A stretch of 64,000 nt of DNA from Zea mays (lineage: Eukaryota > Streptophyta > Magnoliopsida > Poales > Poaceae): contig NC_050100.1 in the NCBI RefSeq assembly GCF_902167145.1, positions 215,816,081 to 215,880,080 of the forward strand. The letters are read 5' to 3'. The position numbers and the translations under genes were made by a program. Below are positions 10,928 through 23,638 of this stretch, one piece after another. How positions within the stretch are numbered: the first letter of the stretch is position 1; each line of letters starts with the position of its first letter. The notes under the pieces are model-generated. The model made no database searches. It saw only the letters and a list, made by a program, of their open reading frames with translations, and had not been told where the DNA came from.

Positions 10928-11230
10928 TGTCGGCGTTTCGAGACAGGGGGGGTCCCTAAGCCGACGAGTGAGTGTGCTGTGTGCCCCAGCCCAGATGGGT
11001 CGAGCGCGTGGGCGAGCGCGAAGGGGGGAGAGGCGAGGTGGCCGGAGTCGAGTGTGAGAGAGGTGGAAGTCCCGCGGCCTTCGTGTTCGTCCCGCGCCCA
11101 GGTCAGGTGCGCTTGCAGTAGGGGGGTTACAAGCGTCCACGCGGGTGAGGGAAGCGAGCGGCCCCAAGAGAGCGCCTGTCCCGTCCTCGGTCCCGCGCGG
11201 CCAACCTTCTCTGAGAAGGCCCTGGTCCTT

Positions 11231-11240
11231 CCTTTTATAG
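11231..11240 (-). promoter_or_regulatory. TATA box of element A 5' LTR
   Basis: The minus strand reads CTATAAAAGG, a good TATA box about 300 bases before the LTR end. The same box lies at 1609-1618 and, on the plus strand, at 16696-16705 in element B. Confidence 0.7.
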
Positions 11241-11738
11241 TCGTAAGGAGAGGATCCAGGTGTACAATGGGGGGTGTAGCAGAGTGCTACGTGTCTAGCG
11301 GAGGGAGAGCTAGCGCCCTAGGTACATGCCAATGTGGCAGCCGGAGAGATCTGGGCACCCTGCTGGCGTGATGTCGTGGCTGTCGGAGGTGCGGCGGAGC
11401 CTGATGGAGGGACAGCTGTTGGAGCGGTCAAGTCCCTGCTGACGTCGTCCTGCTTCCGTAAGAGAGCTGGGGGCCGCCGTCGTCATAGAGCTTGTGGAGC
11501 GCCATCATTGCCCCTCCGGCGGAGCTGGCCGGATGAGACGCCGGTCTTGTTCTCCGTGACCCGAGTCGATTCGGGGTAGGATGATGATGGCGCCTCCTGT
11601 TGACGTGGCGGTCTGTGCCCTAGGCAGGGCGACGTGGGGGTTCCTCCGAAGCCGAGGTTGAGTCTGCCTTTTGTTGCCGTGGCCGAGCCCGAGCCAAGGG
11701 GTCGGGCGAGGCGGAAGTCGTTCGGCCGAGGCCAGGGC

Positions 11739-12182
11739 GGAGTCCGAGCCCTGGGGTCGGGCGAAGCGGAGTTTCGTCGTCTTCCGGGTGTTAGCCCGAG
11801 TCCGAGCCCTGGGGTCGGGCGGAGCGGAGTTCGCCGTCTTCCGGGTCTTAGCCCGAGTCCGAGCCCTGGGGTCGGGCGGAGCGGAGTTCGCCATCTTCCG
11901 GGTCTTAGCCCGAGTCTGAGCCCTGGGGTCGGGCGGAGCGGAGTTCGCCGTCTTCCGGGTCTTAGCCCGAGTCCGAGCCCTGGGGTCGGGCGGAGCGGAG
12001 TTCGCCGTCTTCCGGGTCTTAGCCCGAGTCCGAGCCCTGGGGTCGGGCGGAGCGGAGTTCGCCGTCTTCCGGGTCTTAGCCCGAGTCCGAGCCCTGGGGT
12101 CGGGCGGAGCGGAGTTCGCCGTCTTCCGGGTCTTAGCCCGAGTCCGAGCCCTGGGGTCGGGCGGAGCGAAGTTCGCCGTGGC
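11739..12182. repeat. 57-bp minisatellite, 5' LTR copy of element A
   Basis: This is the same array as at 2117-2560, shifted by 9622 bases and with the same unit number. One unit carries GCCATC and GTCTGAG variants in place of GCCGTC and GTCCGAG. Confidence 0.9.
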
Positions 12183-12667
12183 GCCTTTGGCAAGGCCTGG
12201 CTGCCTGTCAGACTCACTCTGTCGAGTGGCCCTGCAGTCGGAGTGGCGCAGGCGGCGCTGTCCTTCTGTCAGACTGGCCAGTGGAGCGGTGGAGTGACGG
12301 CGGTCACTTCGGCTCTGCCGGGGGCGCGTGTTAGGATAAAGGTGTCAGGCCACCTTTGCGTTAAATGCCCCTGCAATTTGGTCAGTCGGTGTGGCGATTT
12401 AGTCAAGGTTGCTTCTGAGCGAAGCCAAGGCCTCAGGCGAGCCGGTGATGTGTCCGCCATAAAAAGGGGGCCTCGGGCGAGACGGAAGTCTCTCGAGGTC
12501 GGCTGCCCTTGGCCGAGGCTAGGCTCGGGTGAAGCGTGATCGAGTCACTCGTGTGGACTGATCCCTGACTTAATCGTACCCATCAGGCCTTTGCAGCTTT
12601 ATGCTGATGGGGGTTACCAGCTGAGAATTAGGCGTCTTGAGGGTACCCCTAATTATGGTCCCCGACA

Positions 12668-12672
12668 CCATT
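12668..12672. repeat. Target site duplication of element A, right copy (CCATT)
   Basis: An exact copy of 1301-1305. After it, the post-pol sequence of element B continues without loss. Confidence 0.93.
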
Positions 12673-13083
12673 ACAAACGGAACTCCGGTTCCCCCTCCGC
12701 AGGCACGAACAACCCCACTCCATGGGGGAAGGCCTGCGGAGCAACAGAAGACCGACGAACGGCGCGCCGTCACCTGCTCCAGCAGAGGCGACGACGATGA
12801 CTTCTGCTCTGGGGGGCCGAACAGCGGCAGCACTGACCTCAGGGCGGATGCTGCCGCCAGGAGGCCCCCGCCCATGCCCAAACTCGTAAGGCAAGGACGG
12901 GCAGAAGGCCGTAGAGTTGGAGGTCGGTCCGTGGCCAGCCTTGGCTATCCCGCCAGCGGGAGAACCTCTTCAAGCTGTCGTGGCAGACGCCGGCGCCGCG
13001 AGCGGCTACGAAGCCACTCGCGTCCGAGAGCCAGGCACGGTGCAGCTGCCGGCGCCACGGACGACAACCGCCCTTCCCTCCGG

Positions 13084-13434
13084 TCACTGAGTGAAGGAGC
13101 GGGCCGCCGCCCACGCAGGGGCCGACCCCAACTCGGCACACTCCCCTCCCCAGCCCTGGTGATGAAAATCCTTGAGGCTGAGGGAGGGGCAGAGGCCGCA
13201 GCCCGGCTCGCTTTCCCCCACCATCAAGCCGGAGGTCACCGTCTCGGGTGACCGCCGGTGGAGGGGTGCAGCCGGGCTGCGTGATGAAAATCCTTGAAGC
13301 CGAACGATGGCTGAAAGGTACCAACTCCCACGGAGTTGCGTTCCCCCATCGAGGGGGCAGAAAGACGGCGGATACCCCCCATCCGGGGGCTTGGAAGATG
13401 GAAAGACGCGACGCATAAGGGAGGAAGAAGACAT
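13084..13434 (-). CDS. Antisense ORF in post-pol spacer, copy in element B
   Basis: A 116-codon frame antisense to element B, starting MSSSSLMRRVFPSSKPPDGG and ending AWAAARSFTQ. It has the same length as the element A copy at 4874-5224, without any indel, and roughly 80 percent or more identical residues by eye. It has no recognised domain. The flanking open frames in the same region (for example 12839-13324) differ more, which makes this frame the best candidate for a real antisense product. Confidence 0.3.
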   Translation of the reverse strand: MSSSSLMRRVFPSSKPPDGGYPPSFCPLDGGTQLRGSWYLSAIVRLQGFSSRSPAAPLHRRSPETVTSGLMVGESEPGCGLCPSLSLKDFHHQGWGGECAELGSAPAWAAARSFTQ

Positions 13435-15764
13435 GGTTGCCTTCCGAAAGGGGTCGCCCTCCTTTTAAAGGCGACTCTCCCTACGTGCGCCCCCAAACGC
13501 CACGGGCCGAGTCTTCTCCAACACGCTCCAAGGCCCTCCCCTGCGGCGTGGGGGCTGGGTCCCGCATGTCATGCAAACCGGCTCAGAAGCAGAAGAAGCC
13601 AAACCGCCGCGCGCGGTGCACATAACCGCCCAGCGGTTACAAGCGATTCCCCACTTTCGCCCAGACAAACGGGCGGAAGGGGCGGGCAGCCATGCAGGCG
13701 GCATGCAACCGCGCCAGGTGGACGCGCTTCTCCGACTTCTAACACGCCAGCTTGGAGGCCCAGGCCCACGCGTCGCGCGACCAGCGCGCCAGTTGCTGCA
13801 TGCAAGCAACCGCACCGCCACTTGTGCCACCGTCGCACCTCTTCGGTTGCGGAGCCTATGCCGCGACTCGAGGCGACCCAGCAGCGCCAGCCTGGCACGA
13901 CGGTCAAAGCGACCGAAAGTGGGCCGGCAGTAATGGCGGTAGCAGGCGGGCGGGCGCAGCAGTCACGTCGTCAGCCGGGCTCATGTCCCATCCTGGAACA
14001 GCAAGAGAGCCTCCTCCCACTGCGTGAAGACAGTGCACCCGTGATCCGTTCCTCGAACGGCTCGCGCACGCGCAACGGCCGCCCCGCCAACCACTTGCCC
14101 CGTCGCATTAACTCCGCGGCGGGACAGGCGGCGCCTCTAGCAGGAGAAGCGGACGACGCTTCGCCTTCGCCGTAACAACCGCGCCAAAAAAGGTACGCCA
14201 CGACGTTCGATTTCGTATCCTTTTCCTTTTTTTCCTCTTTCTCTATCTCTTGCAACAGGGACCGGGAAAGGGGGATGCCCCGAAAAGGATCCTTCCCTGT
14301 GAAGGAACCGGGCTCCGAGCCCCCCCTACTGATCAGAGGTTCGAAGACTGGCCCTCCGAAGGGTTCAACAGTCGCCTCAGATCGCGTGGGCCCGACACCC
14401 ACTACTGGTCAGGGGTTCGAAGGCCAGCCCCCCGAAGGGCTCCATGGCCGCCTCAGGCTACTCGGGCTCCGCGCCCATTACTGATCAGGGGTTCGAAGGC
14501 TGGCCCCCGAAGGGTTCACAGTCGCCTCAGACACCGAGCGAGGGATGACCAGGGGTACGTTCGATACATAACCGAGGCTCGGGCTGCGCTCCCGAGGTAC
14601 CCTAGGACATTTCCGAGACCAGCGGGAGCGATCTTGTAACGGAATCCCATCGGAGGGAGGCATCGAGCCCTCGGACCCCGTCGCCAGGGGACTGGGTCCG
14701 GCAGATCACCCACAGGTACTTTTGGGCGTGCCTCTGGGTCCCTAGCCGACCCCCAACGAACGGGGCACGGACGTCCACTCGGATCACCCGCTTGCAGCTC
14801 ACCGGAGACACCATGTTCGGTGCCCATCGAGGGTAACATGGCGCTCTCCCCCCCCCTCCTCCTTGCGGAAAGGCGACGTAGGGGCGTATGTAAAAAAGCC
14901 GAGTCTGTCCCTGATCGTCCTCTCGCCCTGTGCGGAGGCTCGGGGGCTGCTCTCGCAAACCCGGCTCCGGCCAAACCGTTGGCAGCGTCAACATACCAGC
15001 CCGAGAGCTTGAGCCCCGACCGTGCACCCGGGCTACAGCCAGTTCGCATGAGGGAACAACCAGACCAGCCGAAGCATTACGCGAGGCATTAAGACCTCGA
15101 AGGAGTGTAACCACTCCTCCGAGGCCTCGGGGGCTACACCCGGCGGGTGCGCTCGCGCGCACCCACCAGAACGAAATGCAACCGAGAAAGGTTGGTCCCC
15201 TTGCAAAGAAGTGCGATGAAAGCCTCCAAGCGAGTGCTAACACTCCCTTCGAGGCTCGGGGGCTACTGTCGGGGACCATAATTAGGGGTACCCTCAAGAC
15301 GCCTAATTCTCAGCTGGTAACCCCCATCAGCATAAAGCTGCAAAGGCCTGATGGGTACGATTAAGTCAGGGATCAGTCCACACGAGTGACTCAATCACGT
15401 TTCACCCGAGCCTAGCCTCGGCCAAAGGCAGCCGACCTCGAGAGACTTCTGTCTCGCCCGAGGCCCCCCTTTTAACGGCGGACACACCTCCGGCTCGCCC
15501 GAGGCCTTGGCTTCGCTTAGAAGCAACCCTGACTAAATCGCCGCGCCGACTGACCAGGTTGCAGGAGCATTTAACGCAAAGGTGGCCTGACACCTTTATC
15601 CTGACACGCGCCCCCCGGCAGAGCCGAAGTGACCGCTGTCACTCCACCGCTCCACTGACCAGTCTGACAGAAGGACAGCGCCGCCTGCGCCACTCCGACT
15701 GCAGTGCCACTCGACAGAGTGAGTCTGACAGGCAGTCAGGCCTTGCCAAAGGCGCCATAGGAAA

Positions 15765-16215
15765 CTCCGCTCCGCCCGACCCCAGGGCTCGGACTCGGGC
15801 TAAGACCCGGAAGACGGCGAACTCCGCTCCGCCCGACCCCAGGGCTCGGACTCGGGCTAAGACCCAGAAGACGGCGAACTCCGCTCCGCCCGACCCCAGG
15901 GCTCAGACTCGGGCTAAGACCCGGAAGATGGCGAACTCCGCTCCGCCCGACCCCAGGGCTCGGACTCGGGCTAAGACCCGGAAGACGGCGAACTCCGCTC
16001 CGCCCGACCCCAGGGCTCGGACTCGGGCTAAGACCCGGAAGACGACGAACTCCGCTCCGCCCGACCCTAGGGCTCGGACTCGGGCTAAGACCCGGAAGAC
16101 GACGAACTCCGCTCCCCCCGACCCCAGGGCTCGGACTCGGGCTCAGCCCCAGAAGACGACGAAACTACGCCTCGCCCGACCCCAGGGCTCGGGCTCCGCC
16201 CTGGCCTCGGGCAAA
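15765..16215. repeat. 57-bp minisatellite in element B LTR
   Basis: This is the inverse-orientation array matching the arrays in A's LTRs. Units read CCCGACCCCAGGGCTCGGAC and onward. The last two units are more degenerate (GACGACGAACTCCGCTCCCC). Confidence 0.88.
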
Positions 16216-16695
16216 CGATCTCCGCCTCGCCCGACCCGGGGGCTCGGGCTCAGCCTCGGCCACGGAAGACAGACTCGACCTCGGCTTCGGAGGAGCCCCC
16301 ACGTCGCCCGACCTAGGGCTCGGGCCCGCCACGTCAACAGGAAGCGCCATCACCATCCTACCCCGAGCCGACTCGGGTCACGAAGAACAAGACCGGCGTC
16401 CCATCTGGCCAGCTCCGCAAGATGAGCAATGATGGCGCCCCACAAGCTCTGTGACGACGGCGGCTCTCAGCTCTCTTACGAAGGCAGGGCGACGTCAGCA
16501 AGGACTCGACCGCTCCTACAGCTGTCCCTCCGCCAAGCTCCGTTGCTCCTCCGACAGCCACGACATCACGCCAGCAAGGTGCCAATACCTCTCCAGCTGC
16601 CACATTGGCATGTACCTAGGGCGCTAGCTCTCTCTCCGCTAGACGCGTAGCACTCTGCTACACCCCCATTGTACACCTGGATCCTCTCCTTACAA

Positions 16696-16705
16696 CTATA
16701 AAAGG
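16696..16705 (+). promoter_or_regulatory. TATA box in element B 3' LTR
   Basis: CTATAAAAGG on the plus strand, about 300 bases before the LTR end. From a 3' LTR this promoter would read out to the right, towards 17008 and the captured gene pieces beyond. Confidence 0.6.
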
Positions 16706-17007
16706 AAGGACCAGGGCCTTCTTAGAGAAGGTTGGCCGCGCGGGGACGAGGACGAGACAGGCGCTCTCTTGGGGCCGCTCGCTTCCCTCACCCGCGTGGA
16801 CGCTTGTAACCCCCCTACTGCAAGCGCACCCGACCTGGGCGCGGGACGAACACAAAGGCCACGGGATCTCCACCTCTCTCACGCCCGTCTCCGGCCACCT
16901 CGCCTCTCCCCCCTTCGCGCTCGCCCACGCGCTCGACCCATCTGGGCTGGGGCACGCAGCACACTCACTCGCCGGCTTGGGGACCCCCCGGTCTCGAAAC
17001 GCCGACA

Positions 17008-17387
17008 CCAGACCTACTCTTGAGCCGCGGGTCCCGAGGCATGCAATCCTGAGAGATGGGTTGTGGGTCCGCCCGCTCAGTTCTTCAATGCGTGATTATA
17101 GTTAACCATGCGGGTCTCTGTCTTGATACAGTTGAAGTAGGTACCCTAGTTACGAGTACCGACGTTAGCAACCTAAATTATTATTTCCCCATCGTGTTTC
17201 TTTCAACAAAGTTTAAGACAAGGCACCACTAGATTTATTTGGAATGAGAAGAAAAGGTCAAGTATTTAGAAAATATTTATTTTCCTTATATCTTATTTAT
17301 ATATTTATTTTTTGAGAAAAAAATCATAGCTTTAATTTTGAACAGCACAAAGGTCTAAGCATGTAACGAAAGTCCATGGTATCTCTA
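17008..17387. other. Short spacer between element B and the Helitron-like unit
   Basis: 380 bases of mixed composition turning AT-rich after 17210. I see no open frame or repeat that I can name. It is the flank into which B and the Helitron-like unit were placed. Confidence 0.6.
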
Positions 17388-17404
17388 TCTCTACTAACTA
17401 TTAA

Positions 17405-18329
17405 GTCTACAATGTAGACTGCCCCCGCCGATTCCCTACCCCGCGGATCACGCGCACGCCCCCCCCCCCCCCCAACCGTGATTCCCCTCAGTACGCGCGC
17501 GGATCACGCGCCCGCTACGAATCCCGTCGCGAAACCCTACGTGCGCGGATCACGCGCCCGCCGCGAACCCCGCCGAACGGCGCCACTACAGCACACCCGC
17601 CACCATGCCACTCCCTACGCCCGCAACGTCCGCCTCCCTACGCGCGGGTAACCGGCAGCACCTCGTCTCTCTCGATGTGCCAATGGCGCCGCCTCCATCC
17701 TACCCGATCTCCGCCTCCGTCACCGCGTTTGTCAAGGAGGAGGACGCCCCCAACCCGTTTGGTGGTCTCCCCGATGGCGCCGTCTCTGTCCTACCCGACC
17801 TCGAGTTCATTGAGATCCAGAAGGAGCAGGCGCAAACTTCTCCGTGCACAGGAGGTCAAGCGGAGTAAGCGCGAACTTCTTTGTGTTGTCGCGGCGCGGC
17901 CTCGGCCAGCGCAGGGCTCAGCCCGGGCGGCGCGAGCGCGGCCACCCGGTCACAGCACGGGCGCGTGGCCGGCGGCCCGACCCCGGCGCGGCAGCCCCCG
18001 TCCCCGACGATAGCGAGGCGCGGCCTCTGACGCGCGGGCATGACCCTTGACGGCGTGGATGCTGCCCCAGAGGCATGCGGGCGCGGCGGCCCCGTCGAGG
18101 GCGCAGCCATGGCATACGGGCGCACGGTGGCGCGTCCCCAGCCTCGGTACAACGGGCGCGACCCCATCTAGGTGCGGCCTCAGGCTTCGTGGCCGTCTCC
18201 TTGGGCAAGGCGCGAGCATGGTCTGCATCCACGCAGGACCGTGCGTGGACGGAGCTGCGTCCACACCAGTGCGTGCGCGCTCGCCGCGTACTACGGCGGA
18301 TCCGGCCGGTGCCTGGATGCCCGGAGTCT
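17405..18329. other. GC-rich captured segment, no recognised gene
   Basis: Includes a 16-base C run near 17459 and strongly GC-rich sequence with frames open on both strands, for example an 87-codon plus frame at 17605-17868 (DAPNPFGGLPDGAV and PDLEFIEIQ). I do not recognise it. A captured first exon or promoter region is possible. Confidence 0.3.
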
Positions 18330-18711
18330 GTTCGACGAAGGTCCCGACAGTCCAGGCCGCAGACCCGACTCAGAACCCGCCGCCGTGGAAGTACACCACG
18401 ACGGGGCGCCTGGCTTTGTCCCCCGCCGACGTCACCGTCGGCGCGTACAGCCGTGCCCACACCCCCGTGGCGGGGTCGACCACGACGTCCCTCGCGACGA
18501 CGACGCCCGGCGCGTCCGGGGCCGTGCCGCCCCACGTGCAGGGCACGACTAGGATCAACGGGAACCGCTCCACTTGTCCGTCCTTGTAGACGCGGATCAG
18601 GCCGTGGATCTCCTCGATGACGGCGTCGTGGCCGCTGTTCTTCGCAACGACTGATGTAGGCTGCTGACGGAAGCTGATCCTGAGCTCGCCAACGACGTGC
18701 AGTGCCCCCAT
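18330..18711 (-). pseudogene. Carboxylesterase (CXE, GID1-like fold) N-terminal fragment
   Basis: A minus-strand frame from MGALHVVGELR includes NSGHDAVIEEIHGLIRVYKD, then VPCTWGGTAPDAPGV and VVVYFHGGGF. These are hallmarks of plant carboxylesterases of the alpha/beta hydrolase fold, which hydrolyse small ester substrates in the cytosol. HGGG is the oxyanion-hole motif. The next codon is TGA where the family continues FCVGSA, and VGSAAW follows in frame after the stop. The GxSxG nucleophile region and the C-terminal two thirds are absent. It sits inside the Helitron-like unit, opposite in orientation to the other captured pieces. It cannot give a working enzyme. Confidence 0.75.
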
Positions 18712-18839
18712 CCTCCTCCTCCTCATGCAAAGCTGCCGGCCCCTCGCGGTCACGGGCGGCACGGCAGGCGGAGGCAAAATGTGGCAGCGGCAAGCTGCTT
18801 CGGTCGTGCGATGTGTCACGTCCCGGGGCATCGCAAGCC

Positions 18840-20501
18840 CAGATCTCGCCGTCGTTAGGAGCTAACGGTTGGTGCTCGTGTGGCACGGCAACGCGACGAC
18901 GGAGCAAATCGGAGAGCCTCGGTCCGCCCTCCAATGCGAGTTCATCTCCTTCGTGCTACTCCATTGCCTCTTCTATAATTATGATGTTAGTGTTCTTTCC
19001 TGTGTGTGGCTGGATTGTCACGGTTGTACAGCTTCTCGAGCCGCCATGCCAACTCCATGCCCCCGCCTCGCCGTCCCCTCCGCCTCGCCATCCAGCCACG
19101 TAGTCGCGGTGTGGCCAGCTATGGAGGATCCCTTGCGTCCCCTAGCCCGACCAGCCATCAACCCCCTTCGTTTCCCTTTCTGCGCTACATAGAACATGCA
19201 TTGGCCAGGCTACCAGGGCCCCAGATTTGGCATCCTGCCATTCCCCCCAACATTCGCGCTTGATCTCTTACGCCGATTTAGAAAGTGCACTATCTGCGAC
19301 GCGATCTGGATATCGCCTTGCCAACAGAGACATCCACCACAAATCCCCAAACCGTGCACCCACCATCATTAAAAAGGTCGCAGCTGCCATCCTGCTCCAA
19401 CCATCCTACAGTGACGGAAATCCTGCGCCCACCCTCATCCAGGTGAGTTTGCATTATGTTTACCATTTCTCTTGTGTTGTAGCAGTTCTTGTGCAATGGT
19501 CGAACCTTGTTGTTGATACAATTAGTTAGTTCCTGTTGCTATAAGTTGACGTGACTGCCAACTTTAAAGTTGTTATATTAGTTATGTCATGATTTAAGGA
19601 ACACAATACATTGTTTTTTGTGTACTGCTTATGGCATGTAATCCCATTCATTATAATGTAATTGCCAGTTGGTTTGTCGGGTATTTGGTATCCTGAGAAG
19701 TAAGACCGGGTAGTAATGGAAAGAGAGGCAATGAAAGGCTGAAGTTGACATGAGAAGAGGCAGCCAAAGATTTAGCCTGCCTTGAATATGAGCGAATGTA
19801 AAACAAAACCTTAAGGCTTCTTTTGGGTTTCAACTGTAGCTTTTCACAATGGCACCAAAAGGCTTTGTCTATTGTTTTTGTTGCAACTTGCAACTTCTGC
19901 AACATTATAGGAAATCGCAAGAGCTTTTTGATGTGCCCATGAAAACCCAAAGTATGTTATGCTAAAGAAGACCAGATTTTCGTCCAGACATTCGCTGAGA
20001 TATGTGGTGGCAAATAAAAGTGTATGATGTCTGTGGTGCGATGCGCCACGGGAAAAAGGCAGAATATATGATACTGTTATTGTCTTAACTGTCTAATCAC
20101 CTTCCTGTTTTAGTAGTCATGATTTGGTACTTGGCTTACTGTTTTTTTGTTATGCAGTGGATGTGGCAATACTATTACTGTCAACATGTTGCCATTTTTG
20201 TCATATGGTCCATGTGTGTCTCCTTTCAAAAATTAGGACCCCAATGCTCATTAATCATAGCAACTTCTGTTTCTGAATTTGTGTGAAATTTGTTGGATAC
20301 TTATATTTATTCTTGGCCATTTTTGTATGTGATATCTTTTTGTTCAAGCAGTTTTTTGCGCTTTATAATTTCAAATGTGTGCAAGAGTGTCCAGAATGTC
20401 TTCACATGGCCTCACTTTATGAGATACTACTGCTTTTATGCAATATACTTTTGTTGTGTTGTGTGCCTGATAAGTTGCACCATAATATTTCTTACTTTAA
20501 G
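18840..20501. other. Captured or intronic sequence before the Alba fragment
   Basis: 18840-19265 is GC-rich with short open frames and no family I recognise. From 19266 it is AT-rich and intron-like. A donor-like CAGGTGAG lies at about 19439, so an exon of unknown identity may end there. A stretch at 19715-19870 resembles LINE 3' sequence. Confidence 0.35.
19715..19870 (+). repeat. Probable LINE (L1) 3' fragment, very degenerate
   Basis: The sequence around GTAATGGAAAGAGAGGCAA, GAAGTTGACATGAGAAGAGG and CCAAAGATTTAGCC lines up with the LINE fragment at 51350-51450 (GTAATGGGAAGAGATGCAG, AAAGTTGACATGTGAAG, CCAAAGATTTAGCC). It has no intact frame. Confidence 0.4.
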
Positions 20502-20906
20502 GACAAAGGTTCTGATGAGGTTGTATTCAAGGCCACGGGGAGGGCTATCAATAAGACTGTCATGGTTGTGGAATTGATCAAGGTACTCCTTATGGCTCTA
20601 GTGCTCGCTAATATTACTTACACTTGATTCTAATTGTTACTGTTATTACTGTGAAGAGGAGGATTGTTGGCCTCCATCAGAATACCACCACTGGATCTAC
20701 TGATATTACTGATATGTGGGAGCCATTGGAAGAAGGCCTACTTCCGTAAGTGACTTGTTTTTATTCCAGGATAGAACTATAACTGCACATGAACCCGTAA
20801 TTTTGGAGTTCAAGATTATATCTCTCTGCAGGCTTGAGACAACAAGACATGTCTCTATGATCACTATAACTCTTTCAAAGAAGGAGCTGGACAAATCATC
20901 TATCGG
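20502..20906 (+). pseudogene. Alba-domain DNA/RNA-binding protein, partial three-exon fragment
   Basis: Three exons with good GT/AG borders: 20502-20582 (DKGSDEVVFKATGRAINKT and VELIK), 20657-20745 (RRIVGLHQNTT, TDITDMWEPLEEGLLP) and 20832-20906 (LETTRHVSMITITLSKKEL). They match consecutive parts of plant Alba proteins, small RNA/DNA-binding proteins of cytoplasm and nucleus. The first exon of such genes and the C-terminal tail, including any RGG region, are missing. No stop occurs within the three exons, so they could be spliced into a transcript. The intervening 74-base and 86-base introns are kept, showing capture at DNA level. A Stowaway MITE follows. Confidence 0.8.
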
Positions 20907-21039
20907 GTATGCATACTGCACTCTTTTGTCAGCTGCATTTAATGACTTTCTTTGCCAGTTTGTCTTAACCAGATTCTATGGTTTTCTATGCCATGAACTC
21001 ACATCTCGCTGCGTCAAGTAATCTAATAAGAAATCAGTA

Positions 21040-21293
21040 CTCCCTCTGTTTCTTTTTATAAGGTATATAGTAAGATTTGAGAAATCTTTAGAAATGTTCT
21101 TTGATCATCAATGGCGCTTACAGTATATCATCAATTGCTTCAAAATCAATTTGCATTAAATTACATGTGGAGTGTTGTTCTATTGATACAACTTTTATAC
21201 ATGCATGTGTATCATTTGAGTAATTGTTGGCCAAAATCTAAGAAAACTGTCTTGTTTGAATCCTGATATGTCTATATTTCGAGATGGAGGGAG
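21040..21293. mobile_element. Stowaway-like MITE
   Basis: A 254-bp element with terminal inverted repeats CTCCCTCTGTTTC and GAGATGGAGGGAG, preceded by TA. The ends and size are those of grass Stowaway (Tc1/Mariner) MITEs. The right TA of the duplication appears mutated to AA. Confidence 0.65.
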
Positions 21294-21347
21294 AAGCGGC
21301 CGTGGAACAGGAAAGTGTCCCCGCGGATCAGGAACTGTTGAAAATAA

Positions 21348-21563
<216 letters not shown>

Positions 21564-21768
21564 TAGCTTCGGCTAGGTTGGTTTCCTATAAACTTGTCGT
21601 GAGCTTTCTGTATGTTTTCTGACTGTGTCCATTTCCCTTTTAATAATATTTGTTATTCTAATTTCTGTAGAACAAGGCAATGGCCCAATTGTATTAATTC
21701 TCGCTCCCACAAGAGAACTAGCTATTCAAATACAGGAAGAATCTACAAAATTTGGATCATATTCATGA

Positions 21769-23103
<1,335 letters not shown>

Positions 23104-23144
23104 CATCTGTCCACTTTAATTCTTTTTAGATGAATGTCTTTTAA

Positions 23145-23363
<219 letters not shown>

Positions 23364-23638
23364 TAATATCTATTGTCTTGCCTAGCTCTAATGCTTGTCC
23401 AACACTTCTGCTATCCTTAGATCCGCCCAGACAGGCAAACCTTGTACTAGAGTGCCACATGGCCTAGAGAAGTTGAAGCCTTAGCAAGACAATTTCTACA
23501 AAATCCTTACAAGGTGCACGATCTCTGCTGTTATTGTTATTTCCTGGTTCTTTTATTGCCATGTTGTATTGAATTGATTTTGATAGCCCTTCTCTTAACT
23601 TTTAGCTTATATTGTAATGTAGGTAATCATAGGCTCAC

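Larger units (their letters stand above)
1306..12667 (-). mobile_element. Gypsy element A, Tat lineage, complete but internally deleted
   Basis: An 11.36-kb LTR retrotransposon on the minus strand. It has two 1740-bp LTRs (10928-12667 as 5' LTR, 1306-3045 as 3' LTR) with perfect TGTCGG...CCGACA ends, a 5-bp target duplication CCATT, a primer-binding site next to the 5' LTR and a purine-rich tract next to the 3' LTR. The order gag, pol with two RNase H domains, integrase and a 3.9-kb post-pol spacer without a chromodomain places it in the Tat lineage of plant Gypsy elements. LTR start TGTCGGGGACCATAATTAGG resembles the maize Xilon-Diguus type, but that family name is tentative. Protease and the reverse transcriptase core are missing, gag has a stop and integrase a frameshift, so it cannot move by its own proteins. 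By eye the two LTRs differ at about 11 of 1740 sites with no indel, which means a recent insertion. Confidence 0.93.
10928..12667 (-). repeat. 5' LTR of element A
   Basis: This 1740-bp LTR is the upstream one for the minus-strand element. It has the same ends as 1306-3045 and no length difference from it. Compared with the left LTR, minisatellite unit differences are clustered around 11893-11920. It should hold the promoter for gag-pol. Confidence 0.93.
12668..15266 (+). mobile_element. Element B, right internal segment
   Basis: This continues element B after the A insertion. It is the reverse complement of 3046-5636, and together with 1-1305 it makes a 3.9-kb post-pol spacer of nearly the same length as in A. 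It ends with the purine tract GCTCGGGGGCTAC at 15254-15266, directly before the 3' LTR. It carries the inverse copies of the tandem repeat (about 14325-14530) and of the antisense frame (13084-13434). Confidence 0.88.
15267..17007 (+). repeat. 3' LTR of element B
   Basis: A 1741-bp LTR starting TGTCGGGGACC and ending GCCGACA. It belongs to the same family as the LTRs of A but is in the opposite orientation and visibly more diverged from both of them than they are from each other. The base after it is not a primer-binding site, so this is the 3' LTR. The expected flanking duplication would be CCAGA (17008-17012), whose partner is off the left edge. Confidence 0.9.
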
